A stretch of 64,000 bases of DNA from Streptomyces albiflavescens (GCF_014645835.1 NZ_BMMM01000004.1:341884-405883); one strand, 5' to 3'. Positions 44,653-53,757 are shown, counted from the stretch's first letter. Program-made: numbers and translations. The notes: generated from the letters alone by a model not told the origin.

Positions 44653-47273
44653 CGAGTGCCGACAATCCGCAGGCGTTCAAGCGCGATGGCCGCATCGTGG
44701 TTGTCGGGGCGTCACTGGCGGGACTGCGGGCCGCGGAGGCTCTGCGCGACGAGGGTTTCACCGGATCGCTGACCATGATCGGTGACGAGTTGGGCGAGCC
44801 CTACGACCGGCCTCCCCTGTCCAAGCAGGTCCTGGCCGGGTGGGTGCCGGCCGGGGGCACCGCTTTGCCCCGCCGTCGTGGCATCGATGCGGAGTGGCTG
44901 CTGGGCGTGCCCGCCAGCGGGCTGGACCTCGCGACGAAGCACGTGCGACTCGCCGACGGACGCGAGGTTCCCTTCGACCGGGTGCTGATCTCTACCGGGG
45001 TACGGGCCCGGCCGTGGTTCGTCGAGTCCGAGGGGGCCCTGGACGGAGTGTTCGTCGTACGTACGCGCGAGCATGCCGAGAGCCTGCAGCGAGCCCTCGC
45101 CGCCGGGCCTTCCCGCGTTCTGATCATCGGTGCGGGATTCACCGGCTCCGAGATCGCCTCCATCTGCCGAGAGCGGGACATCCCGGTGACCGTCGCCGAA
45201 CTCGGGGCGGCCCCGTTGGCCCTGGCGCTGGGTGCCGTGATCGGTGAGGTTGCGGCGGACATGCAGCGCGCTCACGGCGTCGACCTGCGTTGCGGTGTCA
45301 AGGTCACCCGGCTTGAGGGCGACGCGCAGGGACGGTTTCGCCGTGCTCACTTCGACGACGGCAGCACGATCGACGCCGATGTGGCGGTGGTGGCACTCGG
45401 GAGTATCCGCAACACCGAGTGGCTGCGGGAGTCGGGACTGGCGGCGGGCGTGTGGGGAATCACCTGCGACACGGGCTGCCGCGCCCTCGACATCAATGGC
45501 CGCGTCACCGACGACGTCTTCGCCGCGGGAGACGTGGCACGTTGCCCGAACCCGATCTACGAATACCGGCTCATCTCACTGGAGCACTGGGCCAACGCCG
45601 TGGAGCAGGCAGAGGTCGCGGCACACAACATGGTCAGCGCCCAGGCGGACCGCCGGCCCCACCTGTCCATCCCGCTGTTCTGGTCGATCCAGTTCGGCGT
45701 CAACATCAAGTCCATCGGCGTGCCGACCTTCGCCGACGAGGTGGTCGTCATCCAGGGATCGCTGGTGGACCACCGTTTCGTCACCGCATACGGCTATCGG
45801 GGCCGCGTCACGGCTGCCGTGAGCTTCAACAACGGCAAGTGGCTGGACCACTACCGACGGTTGATCGAGACGGCCGCACCTTTCCCGCCCCCCTGCCCCA
45901 CGCCGGACCGGCCGACCGACATGAAACCGGTGCCCGTCGACTTCCCCGGCCCCACCCTGCTCGCTCAGGGCGCCACCGCAGTCGTCACAGGCCATGACCC
46001 GGGTGAGCGCCGTGTCACGGCCGTGCACCAGCATCGGCAGGAGGAAGGCCGGACGACCGCGACCGAGACGCCCGGCACGCTGCAACGGATCTTCGACTAC
46101 TCCGCCCGGGCCGACCCTTACCCGCTGTATGCCGAGTTGCGCAAGACGCCGGTGGCCCTGCAGGAGGACGGCAGCTACGTCATCAGCACCTACCGCGAGA
46201 TCACGGACATACTGAATGACCCGCATCTGAGTTCCGACGTGCGCAATCTGTCGCGTCCGATGCCCTCGGTCGAGGGAGGGGGCACGTCGTCGTTCATCCA
46301 CATGGACCCGCCCGAGCACGATCGCCTGCGGCGTATGGCGATGCGTCACTTCGGCCCCCCGCACACCCCTGGGCTGGTGACCGGACTTGAAGGCTTCCTG
46401 ACCGCCACCGTCGGCAGCCTGATCGACGGTTTCGCGGGCAAGGAGCAGATCGACGTCGTCGACGATTTCGCCTTCCCGTTCCCCGTCACCGTGATCTGTC
46501 ACTTGCTCGGCGTGCCACGCGAGGACGAGCCGAGGTTCCACCTCTGGGTGAACGACATCATGAACTCGGTCGACTACAACCCCAAGACCGACCCGAAGGA
46601 GAAACTGGACAAGGGGGTACAGGCCCGCAAGGACTTGCGCCAGTGCCTCGGCGGGCTGGTGGAGCAGCGCCACGGCCGGCCGGGCGACGATCTGTTGAGC
46701 CGACTGGCCAACGATGACGGGCCCGACGGTCGGATGGCCGACGCCGAAATCGTCGCCACCGCCAAACTGCTGCTCATCGCCGGCCACGAGACCATCATCA
46801 ACCTCATCGCCAACGGCATGCTGACGCTGCTGCGCCACCCGCAGGTGCTGCAGCGGCTGCGCGACGAACCGGACCTGGTCGTGCCGCTGGTCGAGGAACT
46901 GCTGCGCTACGAGCCCCCCGTGCAGATCATTCCGTGGCGGGCGGCGTACAGCGACATCGCCGTCGGCGACACCGTCATCCCCAAGGGTTCGCAGATCATG
47001 CTCATGTTGGCCTCAGGCAGCCGCGATCCGAAGCGCTTCCACGATCCCGACCGCTTCGACCCGGATCGTCGTGACAACCAGCACCTGGGGTTCGGCAGCG
47101 CTGTCCACCTGTGCTTCGGCGGCCCGCTGGCCCGGCGGGAAACCCAGATCGCGCTGACCGAGCTGGTACGCCGGCTCGACCGCCCCAGGCTGGTCGCCGA
47201 CCCGCCGCCGTACCGGCCCAGCCCCGTTCTTCGGGGTCCGATCCATCTGGACATCGAGCAGGGTGACGGTTGA
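44649..47273 (+). CDS. Fused FAD ferredoxin reductase - cytochrome P450
   Basis: 874 residues in one open frame. Residues 1 to about 410 are a ferredoxin-NAD(P) reductase: FAD motif IVVVGASLAGLRAAEALRD near 16, YDRPPLSKQVLAG, a second nucleotide motif VLIIGAGFTGSEIASICRE and VFAAGDVARCPNP. A linker of about 60 residues leads to a P450 (about 475-874): I-helix AGHETIIN (Ala711-Thr715), ExxR in EELLRYEPP, and heme loop GFGSAVHLCFGG with Cys822. Electrons would pass NAD(P)H to FAD, via a ferredoxin, to heme. The fusion is uncommon. Substrate unknown. It lies downstream of NADPH-producing genes. Confidence 0.9.
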   Translation: MTSADNPQAFKRDGRIVVVGASLAGLRAAEALRDEGFTGSLTMIGDELGEPYDRPPLSKQVLAGWVPAGGTALPRRRGIDAEWLLGVPASGLDLATKHVRLADGREVPFDRVLISTGVRARPWFVESEGALDGVFVVRTREHAESLQRALAAGPSRVLIIGAGFTGSEIASICRERDIPVTVAELGAAPLALALGAVIGEVAADMQRAHGVDLRCGVKVTRLEGDAQGRFRRAHFDDGSTIDADVAVVALGSIRNTEWLRESGLAAGVWGITCDTGCRALDINGRVTDDVFAAGDVARCPNPIYEYRLISLEHWANAVEQAEVAAHNMVSAQADRRPHLSIPLFWSIQFGVNIKSIGVPTFADEVVVIQGSLVDHRFVTAYGYRGRVTAAVSFNNGKWLDHYRRLIETAAPFPPPCPTPDRPTDMKPVPVDFPGPTLLAQGATAVVTGHDPGERRVTAVHQHRQEEGRTTATETPGTLQRIFDYSARADPYPLYAELRKTPVALQEDGSYVISTYREITDILNDPHLSSDVRNLSRPMPSVEGGGTSSFIHMDPPEHDRLRRMAMRHFGPPHTPGLVTGLEGFLTATVGSLIDGFAGKEQIDVVDDFAFPFPVTVICHLLGVPREDEPRFHLWVNDIMNSVDYNPKTDPKEKLDKGVQARKDLRQCLGGLVEQRHGRPGDDLLSRLANDDGPDGRMADAEIVATAKLLLIAGHETIINLIANGMLTLLRHPQVLQRLRDEPDLVVPLVEELLRYEPPVQIIPWRAAYSDIAVGDTVIPKGSQIMLMLASGSRDPKRFHDPDRFDPDRRDNQHLGFGSAVHLCFGGPLARRETQIALTELVRRLDRPRLVADPPPYRPSPVLRGPIHLDIEQGDG

Positions 47274-47471
47274 CGCGGCAGCCGAGGGCAGACTTGACCG
47301 CACAGGGTGCTGTCCGGTGGGTGTGCAGCTTCCCAGCCGCCACCGACAACGCGGCCCAGATGATCTCTTGACGAGACGATCACCTCACGTTGTGAGTGGT
47401 TCGATCGCTGCGCGTTCTCGTCGGCTGAGAGCCAAGGGTGCGACAGAAAGCCCGTGTTGGCACATCCTCCT

Positions 47472-47493
47472 GGTGATATCACTGAGGTGATTG
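47472..47493 (+). promoter_or_regulatory. Cluster operator motif, copy A
   Basis: GGTGATATCAC followed after four bases by GTGAT, 51 bases ahead of the acyltransferase start. It contains the 10-bp palindrome GTGATATCAC and matches copy B at 53555-53575 in orientation and spacing. Confidence 0.55.
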
Positions 47494-47543
47494 CGCCCAT
47501 GAAGATCTCTGACCAGGATTTCGTGCCCTGATGGGAGGCCGCA

Positions 47544-48158
47544 GTGGCACACAAGGACAATCATCGGCGCACCCGGTGCGGCAACCCCCTGAGCCGGTAC
47601 AACGCTGACGAACGATGCGCCGCGTGCGCCCGAGTTGCGGGTAACGAGTACCCGGCGGCGCTGACCCTTCCGGATCACGTGTGGCGGAACCCGCAGGCAG
47701 GAGGAGCACGGACCGTGAGCCCTGAGCGGCTATGGATGTGGGCGATCGCCCTACGCAAGCGAGAACACCGCTGGCTTGCCAAGCGCGTCAAGCAACTCAA
47801 CTCGTTCCTCTACCACAACTCACTTGCCGCTGGCGGAGACGTCAGCCCCGACGTGTATCTCGGGCACCACGGGCTCGGGACGGTCATCCACGACAACGTG
47901 ACGATCGGCCGGCGGGTACGTATCTGGCAGAACGTCACGCTGTCAGTTCGTGCCCCCGCGGGATCACCGCACCGCATCATCATCGGAGACGATGTCATGA
48001 TCGGGGCAAACGCCGTCGTGATCACCCCGTTCGAGAAGAGCCTCCACGTAGGACAAGGAGCGAACATCGGAGCCGGAGCTGTCGTAACTCATGATGTTCC
48101 TGCTGGGGCCACAGTTGTCGGCGTACCCGCCCAGGTTGTGCGAGAAAAGACGACCTAG
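47544..48158 (+). CDS. Hexapeptide-repeat acyltransferase (SAT-like) with Cys-rich N-terminal extension
   Basis: 204 residues. Residues about 85-200 form a left-handed beta-helix of the serine acetyltransferase group: HHGLGTVIHDNVTIGRRVRI, IIIGDDVMIGANAVVIT, IGAGAVVTHDVPAGATVVGVPA. It transfers acetyl or another acyl from CoA to a hydroxyl or amine. The first 55 residues have Cys pairs (RCGNPLSRYNADERCAACAR) like the N-terminus of a Streptomyces regulator family and may be a recombination product; an alternative GTG 47715 with AGGAGG upstream would give only the enzyme. First gene of the putative cluster's left arm. Confidence 0.8.
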   Translation: MAHKDNHRRTRCGNPLSRYNADERCAACARVAGNEYPAALTLPDHVWRNPQAGGARTVSPERLWMWAIALRKREHRWLAKRVKQLNSFLYHNSLAAGGDVSPDVYLGHHGLGTVIHDNVTIGRRVRIWQNVTLSVRAPAGSPHRIIIGDDVMIGANAVVITPFEKSLHVGQGANIGAGAVVTHDVPAGATVVGVPAQVVREKTT

Positions 48159-48221
48159 CCTGTCCGTTCCACTTGAGGACGACGGACGGAGCGGAGCAGA
48201 TCAGGCCTACAAGGGTGCTGG

Positions 48222-49166
48222 ATGATCGAGATACCGGACGACTTCGCAAGCAGCACACTCGACAGGGAGGGCGAGGAAAGCAGGGCCTGGCTTGCGACTC
48301 TGCCCCTTCTCGTGGATGAGCTGCTCGAGCGTTGGAGCTGCACACCGACTGCTACAGCAATGTACGGACAAGTCGGGCTCGTAGTCCCCGTGCTGCACCA
48401 TGGGAGCCCCGGAGTCCTGAAGATCTCGCATCCGCACCCCGGCCTTGTCCATGAGCCCCACGCTCTTGCCTGCTGGGGTGGACACGGAGCCGTGCTGCTG
48501 CACGAGCGCGACGACTCGAACTTTGCCATGGTGTTGGAGCAGGCAGAACAGACCAGCCTTGCTGATCTCGACGACGTTGACGAGGCAGTGGCCGCTGCAG
48601 GCCGCCTCGTCCACAGATTGGCTGTGCCGGCTCCACCGCACCTACCACGGTTGCGTCATCACGCCGAGCAATGGTGGCTGGAAGAAATCCGCAAGGGCGC
48701 AGAGGAGTTGGCCTATCCGCTGCCACATCGGGTGGTCGACGCCGCGCTTTCGACCGTGAAGGAACTTGGCCCCGACCAGCCCGACAGCCTCGTCCACGGC
48801 GACCTGCACTACGCCAACGTGCTGCGGGCCGAGCGAGAACCCTGGCTGGCAATCGATCCCAAGGGGTACGCCGGCGACCCGGCGTACGACGCCATCAAGC
48901 TACTCCGTGGCCACTTCGACGATCTGCTCACCGCCGGCGACCTGAAGACCGCGCTGTTTCGTCGTCTCGACATCTTCGCCGATGCCGCCGAACTGGATCG
49001 AGAGCGTGTCTCTCGTTGGGCCCAGGCGCGTGCAGTGATGTCCGCGCAATGGGGTCGCCAGAACGGAGACCCTGCTTGGCTCCTGGACATCACCGACCAG
49101 ATCGCCGAAGCCCTGACCGCGCCCCGTAGCCTCGCCCCGTCGGAAAACCACGGGCGCAGTCTGTGA
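48222..49166 (+). CDS. Aminoglycoside 6-phosphotransferase-like kinase (APH(6)/StrA type)
   Basis: 314 residues. The kinase catalytic loop is SLVHGDLHYANVL (Asp194) and the metal Asp is in AIDPKGYAGDPAYD (Asp212), the APH(6)/hydroxyurea-phosphotransferase signature, with the N-lobe segment PGVLKISHPHPGLVHEPHAL. Family members phosphorylate streptomycin or related hydroxyl compounds, for resistance or during biosynthesis. Position in a putative cluster suggests self-resistance or a tailoring step. It follows the acyltransferase by 63 bases on the same strand. Confidence 0.82.
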   Translation: MIEIPDDFASSTLDREGEESRAWLATLPLLVDELLERWSCTPTATAMYGQVGLVVPVLHHGSPGVLKISHPHPGLVHEPHALACWGGHGAVLLHERDDSNFAMVLEQAEQTSLADLDDVDEAVAAAGRLVHRLAVPAPPHLPRLRHHAEQWWLEEIRKGAEELAYPLPHRVVDAALSTVKELGPDQPDSLVHGDLHYANVLRAEREPWLAIDPKGYAGDPAYDAIKLLRGHFDDLLTAGDLKTALFRRLDIFADAAELDRERVSRWAQARAVMSAQWGRQNGDPAWLLDITDQIAEALTAPRSLAPSENHGRSL

Positions 49167-49185
49167 ACGCGCGGGATCATGAGAC

Positions 49186-50002
49186 ATGCGCCCGGACGAC
49201 TGGCACCTCACCCACGACGTGGACGGCTTCCTGGCCCGCGCAGGAGACTTCCTGCACTCGCGCCCCGCCCTGCACACCATCCCCCTGACGGTGACCGAGG
49301 CGCTGCGTACGCGAGGACCGCACGCATACGGCGCCGAAAACCCCGTCTTCGGCATCCTGGAGACGGCAGGTGAGATCCGCGCGACCTACATCCGCACCCC
49401 GCCCCACCGCCTGAACCTCACCCCCCTCACCGCCGACGAGTCCGACACCCTCGCCGCCCATCTGGCCGCCTTCGGCATCCCCGTCCCCGGCGTCAGCGCG
49501 GACCGCGACACCGCGGCCGCCTTCGCCGAGGCCTGGCAACGGCACATCGGCGCGACGCCGACGCTCCACGAGCGCCAGCGGCTGTACCGCATCGGCACGC
49601 TCACCCGGCCGGAGCCGCGTCCGGAGGGCGGAGGCCGGATCGCGGGCGAGCAGGACCGCGATCAACTCATGTGCTGGTACCGAGAGTTCGCTGCGGCCCT
49701 CGGAGCAGCCCCCTCGGCGGACGTTCTGGGAGACCCCAGACGGCACCCCCGTCTCCATGGCGGGCGTGACTCCGATGGTCGCTGACCAGATCAGGGTGGC
49801 CCCCGTCTACACTCCGGCCCACCTGCGCGGCCGCGGTTACGCGGGCGCCGCGACGGTCGAGGTCAGCCGCGCGGCACTGGTGGCGGGCGCGGTGGAGGTG
49901 CTGCTGTTCGCGGATCTGGCCAACCTCACCAGCAACGGTCTCTACCAACGGATCGGCTACCGTCCGGTAACGGACTTCGCGCTGTACGACTTTCTGGACT
50001 AG
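49186..50002 (+). pseudogene. GNAT acetyltransferase broken by a frameshift
   Basis: Frame one from ATG 49186 gives MRPDDWHLTHDVDGFLARAG and about 175 residues of a plausible N-terminal domain. The GNAT core then lies in another frame: TFWETPDGTPVSMAGVTPMV, then the acetyl-CoA loop HLRGRGYAGAATVEV and LANLTSNGLYQRIGYRPV to the stop at 50002. The switch is between about 49700 and 49725, consistent with a small out-of-frame deletion. Intact relatives are single chains of about 270 residues. A separate start for the second part (ATG 49757) would give only 81 residues. Confidence 0.75.
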
Positions 50003-50724
50003 ATCGGCACCCCGTTGATGGTTTCCGGTGGACGCTGCATTCCAAGGAGAGTGCGCAGCGTCCCGGTGCGGGCCCAAGGGCCTTGTTCTGGGGGATCGCT
50101 CATCGGCCGGACCCACCTCTCCACGAAGCTCAGAAGGATCGCCGATCGCGGATTCGGAGAGGTGTTGTAGCCCGAGCGGTGCCACGTTGCCGCTGCCATG
50201 ATCAGCAGTGAGCCAGGCTCGGCGTTGAATACCACCTGGTCGTTGATCTGCTGTGGGTCAGGCGGCGACTTGCTTGTGTGCGAACTGGGAACCAGCTCAG
50301 TGGCCCCATGGGTGGAATGGAACGGGCTCAACGGCAGCACGCATTGCAGCCCGAGGAGTGATCCCGACACGGGTGCCGGCATCTCGTTGTACGGATAGTC
50401 GATGTGCCAGCCATCGACGGGCTGCTGCGGGTGGACGACGTTCAGGCTGAAGTCGGAGAGGAGATGGTGCTCGCCCAGAAGCTCGTCCAAGACGGCCGCG
50501 AGAGAGCGGTTGGCCAGCAGGTCCACGAACGGTTCGCCGTGACGGAACAGGTCCCACACCCGCGTGGACTTGGGGTAGTGGTTCGCATGCGCTCCGGACG
50601 CGAGGCGCCTCGCCTGGTCTTGGAGCTGCGCTGTGGCCGGTCCTGTGAGGAAGCCCGGCCAGATCGCATAGCCTTGCGCCTGCACATCAGCTGGGACGTG
50701 GGCCGGGTACTCGGAGAGCGTCAT
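49999..50724 (-). CDS. Phytanoyl-CoA dioxygenase (PhyH)-family oxygenase
   Basis: 241 residues, an Fe(II)/2-oxoglutarate dioxygenase. The metal triad is visible: GWHIDYPY (His107, Asp109) and TWHRSGYN (His182), with the 2-oxoglutarate Arg at about 193 (NPRSAIL). Family members hydroxylate or halogenate unactivated carbons, often as natural-product tailoring. It is the last gene of a leftward operon, its ATG overlapping the stop of the 73-residue gene (ATGA), and it converges with the broken GNAT by 4 nt. Confidence 0.88.
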   Translation of the reverse strand: MTLSEYPAHVPADVQAQGYAIWPGFLTGPATAQLQDQARRLASGAHANHYPKSTRVWDLFRHGEPFVDLLANRSLAAVLDELLGEHHLLSDFSLNVVHPQQPVDGWHIDYPYNEMPAPVSGSLLGLQCVLPLSPFHSTHGATELVPSSHTSKSPPDPQQINDQVVFNAEPGSLLIMAAATWHRSGYNTSPNPRSAILLSFVERWVRPMSDPPEQGPWARTGTLRTLLGMQRPPETINGVPI

Positions 50725-50942
50725 TGCGGCGATGTCCTTCGTGATGGTGCTCGTAGTTCGATGGTCGTACCGCGATGGTCATGGTGCGAGACGTCAACGA
50801 GTGTCACGCCTGACGCGAGGAGCCCCAGGACCTGGTTGACGAACCCGTCCACATCGCTGTCAGCCCGACGGATGTCGAAGCTGGTGACATGGTCCAGGTC
50901 CGGTTCGACAGCGGGTTCCACGGAAGGCGCAGGTGTCGTCAC
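50721..50942 (-). CDS. 73-residue protein of unknown function
   Basis: Starts at GTG 50942, overlapping the glycosyltransferase stop (GTGA), and ends overlapping the PhyH start (ATGA). It reads MTTPAPSVEPAVEPDLDHVT then FDIRRADSDVDGFVNQVLGL. One short helix and two strands are likely. Tight coupling at both ends argues that it is real, perhaps a small carrier, chaperone or partner of the neighbouring enzymes. No family recognised. Confidence 0.6.
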   Translation of the reverse strand: MTTPAPSVEPAVEPDLDHVTSFDIRRADSDVDGFVNQVLGLLASGVTLVDVSHHDHRGTTIELRAPSRRTSPQ

Positions 50943-52609
50943 GACTGCTCCAGGAGGCGCTGGGTAACGCGAGCGATGGTCTCTTCCGAGCTGAGCAGCG
51001 TGACGGGTTGTGTGCCCAGCCACTCTGCCAGCCCGTGCAGGTAGTGCTTGACGGAGTCGTCATCAGCCAGGCGGGACAAGTCCACGATTGCGCAGGCAGT
51101 TTCGTTGTGCGTGGCTGTCCGTGCTATCTGGCGGAGGTTCTCATCAAGGCTCCCTTTGCGCGCTACGACGTATTCGGCTGCCAACACGCCCAACGCAGGT
51201 ACAGCAGGTGCCAGTTGAATCCAGCGTGTGATCGCCCGTGGTACGGGGGCCGGCGTGATGGCCAACCTGGCTCCGCGGTCAACCAACTCCTGAGGAGGGA
51301 CGGAAGGGGGCTCACCCGCCGGCAGGGCCACGATGCCTGCTCGCTCCCCACGACGTAGCACGCTCTCCGAAGGAGGGCTGTCAGCATCAGGCACTGAGGT
51401 TCCGTCGAGCGGCACCGCACTCCCCAGCAGTGGCGGAAGCACGTCACGCAGGCCCGTCACATCGCGGCCTTCCCCGAGGGTCAACGCAAGCATGAGCTGA
51501 CGCTTCAGGACCCGGGGCTCCACAGCATCGGCCAAGTCCTCGATGGCATCCAGCGTCTGGAGGAGTCCCTCGTGATTCGCCTTGGGGCGCTCTGTGCGCG
51601 GGGGCCGGGCAAGAGCTTCCCGGACCAGCGGTTCAAGTGCGTCGGGATCGGCGGTGGAGGTCGCGCCGCCGTAGTGGTCGGCGACTCGACCAGCGTGTTC
51701 GTCGAGTCCTTCGAGGAAGGACACGTCGGGCACGAGCACCAGGTGGGCCTGCCCGCTCAGGGCCTCGGAGAGCGCGTTGTTCCCGGGCTTGATGACTGCC
51801 ACGTGGGCTGCTGCGAGGAGCGCCGCCAGGCGCGGCTCGTAGCGGCGGACCGTGACGTTCGCGGTTTCGCTCAGAGGTTTGCCGGCGTAATACGGGCCGG
51901 TGACGAAGACGAAGCGGGCTCGGTGCCCTGTGATGAGGAGGCGTTCGGCGACCTGGGCGCAGGCGCCGAAGAGCCGGTCTCCGTAGCCGTCGGGCATCTG
52001 GTCGCCGCCCGCACCGCCGTTCACGACGACCAGCGGCTCACCGTGAGGTGCGTACTCGGCTCGCGTTCGCGCGATCTCCTCGGAGGCGGGCGTGTAGCTC
52101 AGGTTGCCGACGAAGGAGAACCGGCCGCTGCACTCGACTGCGGCGGCGGAGTCTCCGCTGTGGCCCTCGCGGGCAAAGTCTGCGCGGCTTTGGGCTATGA
52201 GGATCTTGTCGAAGGCCGCGAACCTGCCCTGGGTGCGTAGGTGGTCGAAGGACGCTCCGTCGAGGCGGCGCATGACCAGTAGCCGCGGACGGTGGGCGAG
52301 AGAGGGCAGAGCCAGATAGCGGGGGTCGGGGTAGGTGTCCTCGACCACCACGGCGGGGTCGAGCTTGTCCAGGAGTCGATCGAGGATCGCGGTGTACGCA
52401 TCCTCGGCGACAGCCGAGGAGACCCGGTGCAGCAGCGGAAAGTTGATGACGTCCACCGGGGTGTTCTTGAAGAGGCTCAGGGAACTCGCCTGGCTGATGA
52501 TCACCGGCTTCAGACGGCCCCTGCTCTGTATGGCCTCAGCGATCAGAACAGCGCGCCGGAGATGGCCAAAGCCGATGCCGTTCTTCACGAGTATCGCAAC
52601 GGTCTTCAC
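50939..52609 (-). CDS. GT-B glycosyltransferase (MurG/GT28-like) with C-terminal extension
   Basis: 556 residues from GTG 52609 with GAGGAG upstream. The N-terminus KTVAILVKNGIGFGHLRRAV is the GT-B first strand-loop of MurG-like enzymes, and residues about 230-330 carry the donor site (VVNGGAGGDQMPDGYGDRLF, then AHVAVIKPGNNALSEALSG). It should move a sugar from an NDP donor to a cluster product. The last 180 residues form an extra domain of unknown role. It sits 26 bases behind the methyltransferase gene. Confidence 0.8.
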   Translation of the reverse strand: MKTVAILVKNGIGFGHLRRAVLIAEAIQSRGRLKPVIISQASSLSLFKNTPVDVINFPLLHRVSSAVAEDAYTAILDRLLDKLDPAVVVEDTYPDPRYLALPSLAHRPRLLVMRRLDGASFDHLRTQGRFAAFDKILIAQSRADFAREGHSGDSAAAVECSGRFSFVGNLSYTPASEEIARTRAEYAPHGEPLVVVNGGAGGDQMPDGYGDRLFGACAQVAERLLITGHRARFVFVTGPYYAGKPLSETANVTVRRYEPRLAALLAAAHVAVIKPGNNALSEALSGQAHLVLVPDVSFLEGLDEHAGRVADHYGGATSTADPDALEPLVREALARPPRTERPKANHEGLLQTLDAIEDLADAVEPRVLKRQLMLALTLGEGRDVTGLRDVLPPLLGSAVPLDGTSVPDADSPPSESVLRRGERAGIVALPAGEPPSVPPQELVDRGARLAITPAPVPRAITRWIQLAPAVPALGVLAAEYVVARKGSLDENLRQIARTATHNETACAIVDLSRLADDDSVKHYLHGLAEWLGTQPVTLLSSEETIARVTQRLLEQS

Positions 52610-52635
52610 GAGGCTCCTCTGCAATCTCTGCCGGC

Positions 52636-53520
52636 CTACTTGCGGGCGAGTAGGGCGTACAAGAGCGGGATGCGGGGCTCGTTTGCCGGGAGCTGCCACC
52701 AGCCGTCGGGAGTGGACTCCATCCGGTGCCATCGGCGCCACGGCAGTTGGTGTGTCTCACGCAGAGCCTCGACGCGCAGGCCGGCTCCGATCACAGCGTT
52801 GATCACATCGTCCAGCCCGTGCATCCACTCGAAGAACTCGGTGGAGCCCTCCAGAGCGGGGCCATCGGTGTACGTGTGGGTGGACTCACGCTGGATGGTG
52901 CCATTGGCCAAGTAGTCGTGTCCGATGACCAGCTCCTCGGCCTCGTAGTGGTGACCGACGAGGTCGGGGCCGTCACCGTCGTGCGGCCTTGGACGCAGAG
53001 CGTTGAGGAGAGGATGAAACTCAGCGATGTAGAGCTTGCCGCCGGGGCGCAGCAGTTGAGTGATCGCCTTGGCCCAGGCGTTCAGATCGGGCAGATAGTA
53101 CAGAGCGCCCTTGCCGGTGTAGATGATGTCGAACTGGCGACCTTCGAGGGCCCTTGGGGCGTCGTAGACGTTGGCGTGCACGTACTCGACGGGGATCGCG
53201 GCGCGGGTAGCGAGGTCCCGTGCCGCGTCGATTGCATCGCCGGAGATGTCCAAGCCGACGGTGCGGGCCCCACGTTGGGCGAAGGCAATCGTCTCCGTGC
53301 CCAAGTGGCACTGCAGATGGAGCACGTCGAGGTCTTTCAGCTCTCCGAGGTCGTCCCACTCGAAGGGGGCGAACCAGCGGGACGGGTCGGGGGCCTTCCC
53401 TTCCTCGAGGCCGTAGTACCGACTGGCGATGTGGACGGATGTGCGCGCGTCCCAGTTCAGCTCGTTGACGCGCATCATGTCCTGGTGCGCGGGGGCGAGT
53501 CCTCCTGATGCCTCAGTCAT
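52636..53520 (-). CDS. Class I SAM-dependent methyltransferase
   Basis: 294 residues. The SAM-binding strand-loop is VLHLQCHLGTETIAFAQRGA, then VGLDISGDAIDAAR and FDIIYTGKGALYYL. The variant motif with QCHLG replaces the usual GxGxG and is seen in a family of small-molecule methyltransferases. The substrate is unknown. ATG 53520 begins the leftward operon (methyltransferase, glycosyltransferase, 73-residue protein, PhyH), with operator copy B just upstream. Confidence 0.85.
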   Translation of the reverse strand: MTEASGGLAPAHQDMMRVNELNWDARTSVHIASRYYGLEEGKAPDPSRWFAPFEWDDLGELKDLDVLHLQCHLGTETIAFAQRGARTVGLDISGDAIDAARDLATRAAIPVEYVHANVYDAPRALEGRQFDIIYTGKGALYYLPDLNAWAKAITQLLRPGGKLYIAEFHPLLNALRPRPHDGDGPDLVGHHYEAEELVIGHDYLANGTIQRESTHTYTDGPALEGSTEFFEWMHGLDDVINAVIGAGLRVEALRETHQLPWRRWHRMESTPDGWWQLPANEPRIPLLYALLARK

Positions 53521-53554
53521 GCGGTTATCGAAGCACCGACGCATACGACTCGTG

Positions 53555-53575
53555 CATCACTGCGGTGATATCACT
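53555..53575 (-). promoter_or_regulatory. Cluster operator motif, copy B
   Basis: On the minus strand: GTGATATCACCGCAGTGAT, i.e. GTGATATCAC, four bases, GTGAT, ending 35 bases before the methyltransferase start. Same layout as copy A relative to its gene. Confidence 0.55.
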
Positions 53576-53745
53576 CCAGCAATAGACGTCAGTCCCCCAT
53601 GAGGCCATCCTCAGTCGGAAGTTGCTTGCCCATGGTCAAACAGGCCTGAAGACGCGACAGGCCGTGCGACGCACGTAATGGCCATGGGAAGCAAGGCGAA
53701 TCCTGAACTCGTCCGGACGAGACCGCACCCATCAGGGCTCGAGCC

Positions 53746-53757
53746 GGTGATATCGCG
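53746..53757 (+). promoter_or_regulatory. Cluster operator motif, copy C (degenerate)
   Basis: GGTGATATCGCG, identical to copy A for the first nine bases, 113 bases ahead of the rightward operon start and in the same orientation relative to the gene. Confidence 0.4.
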
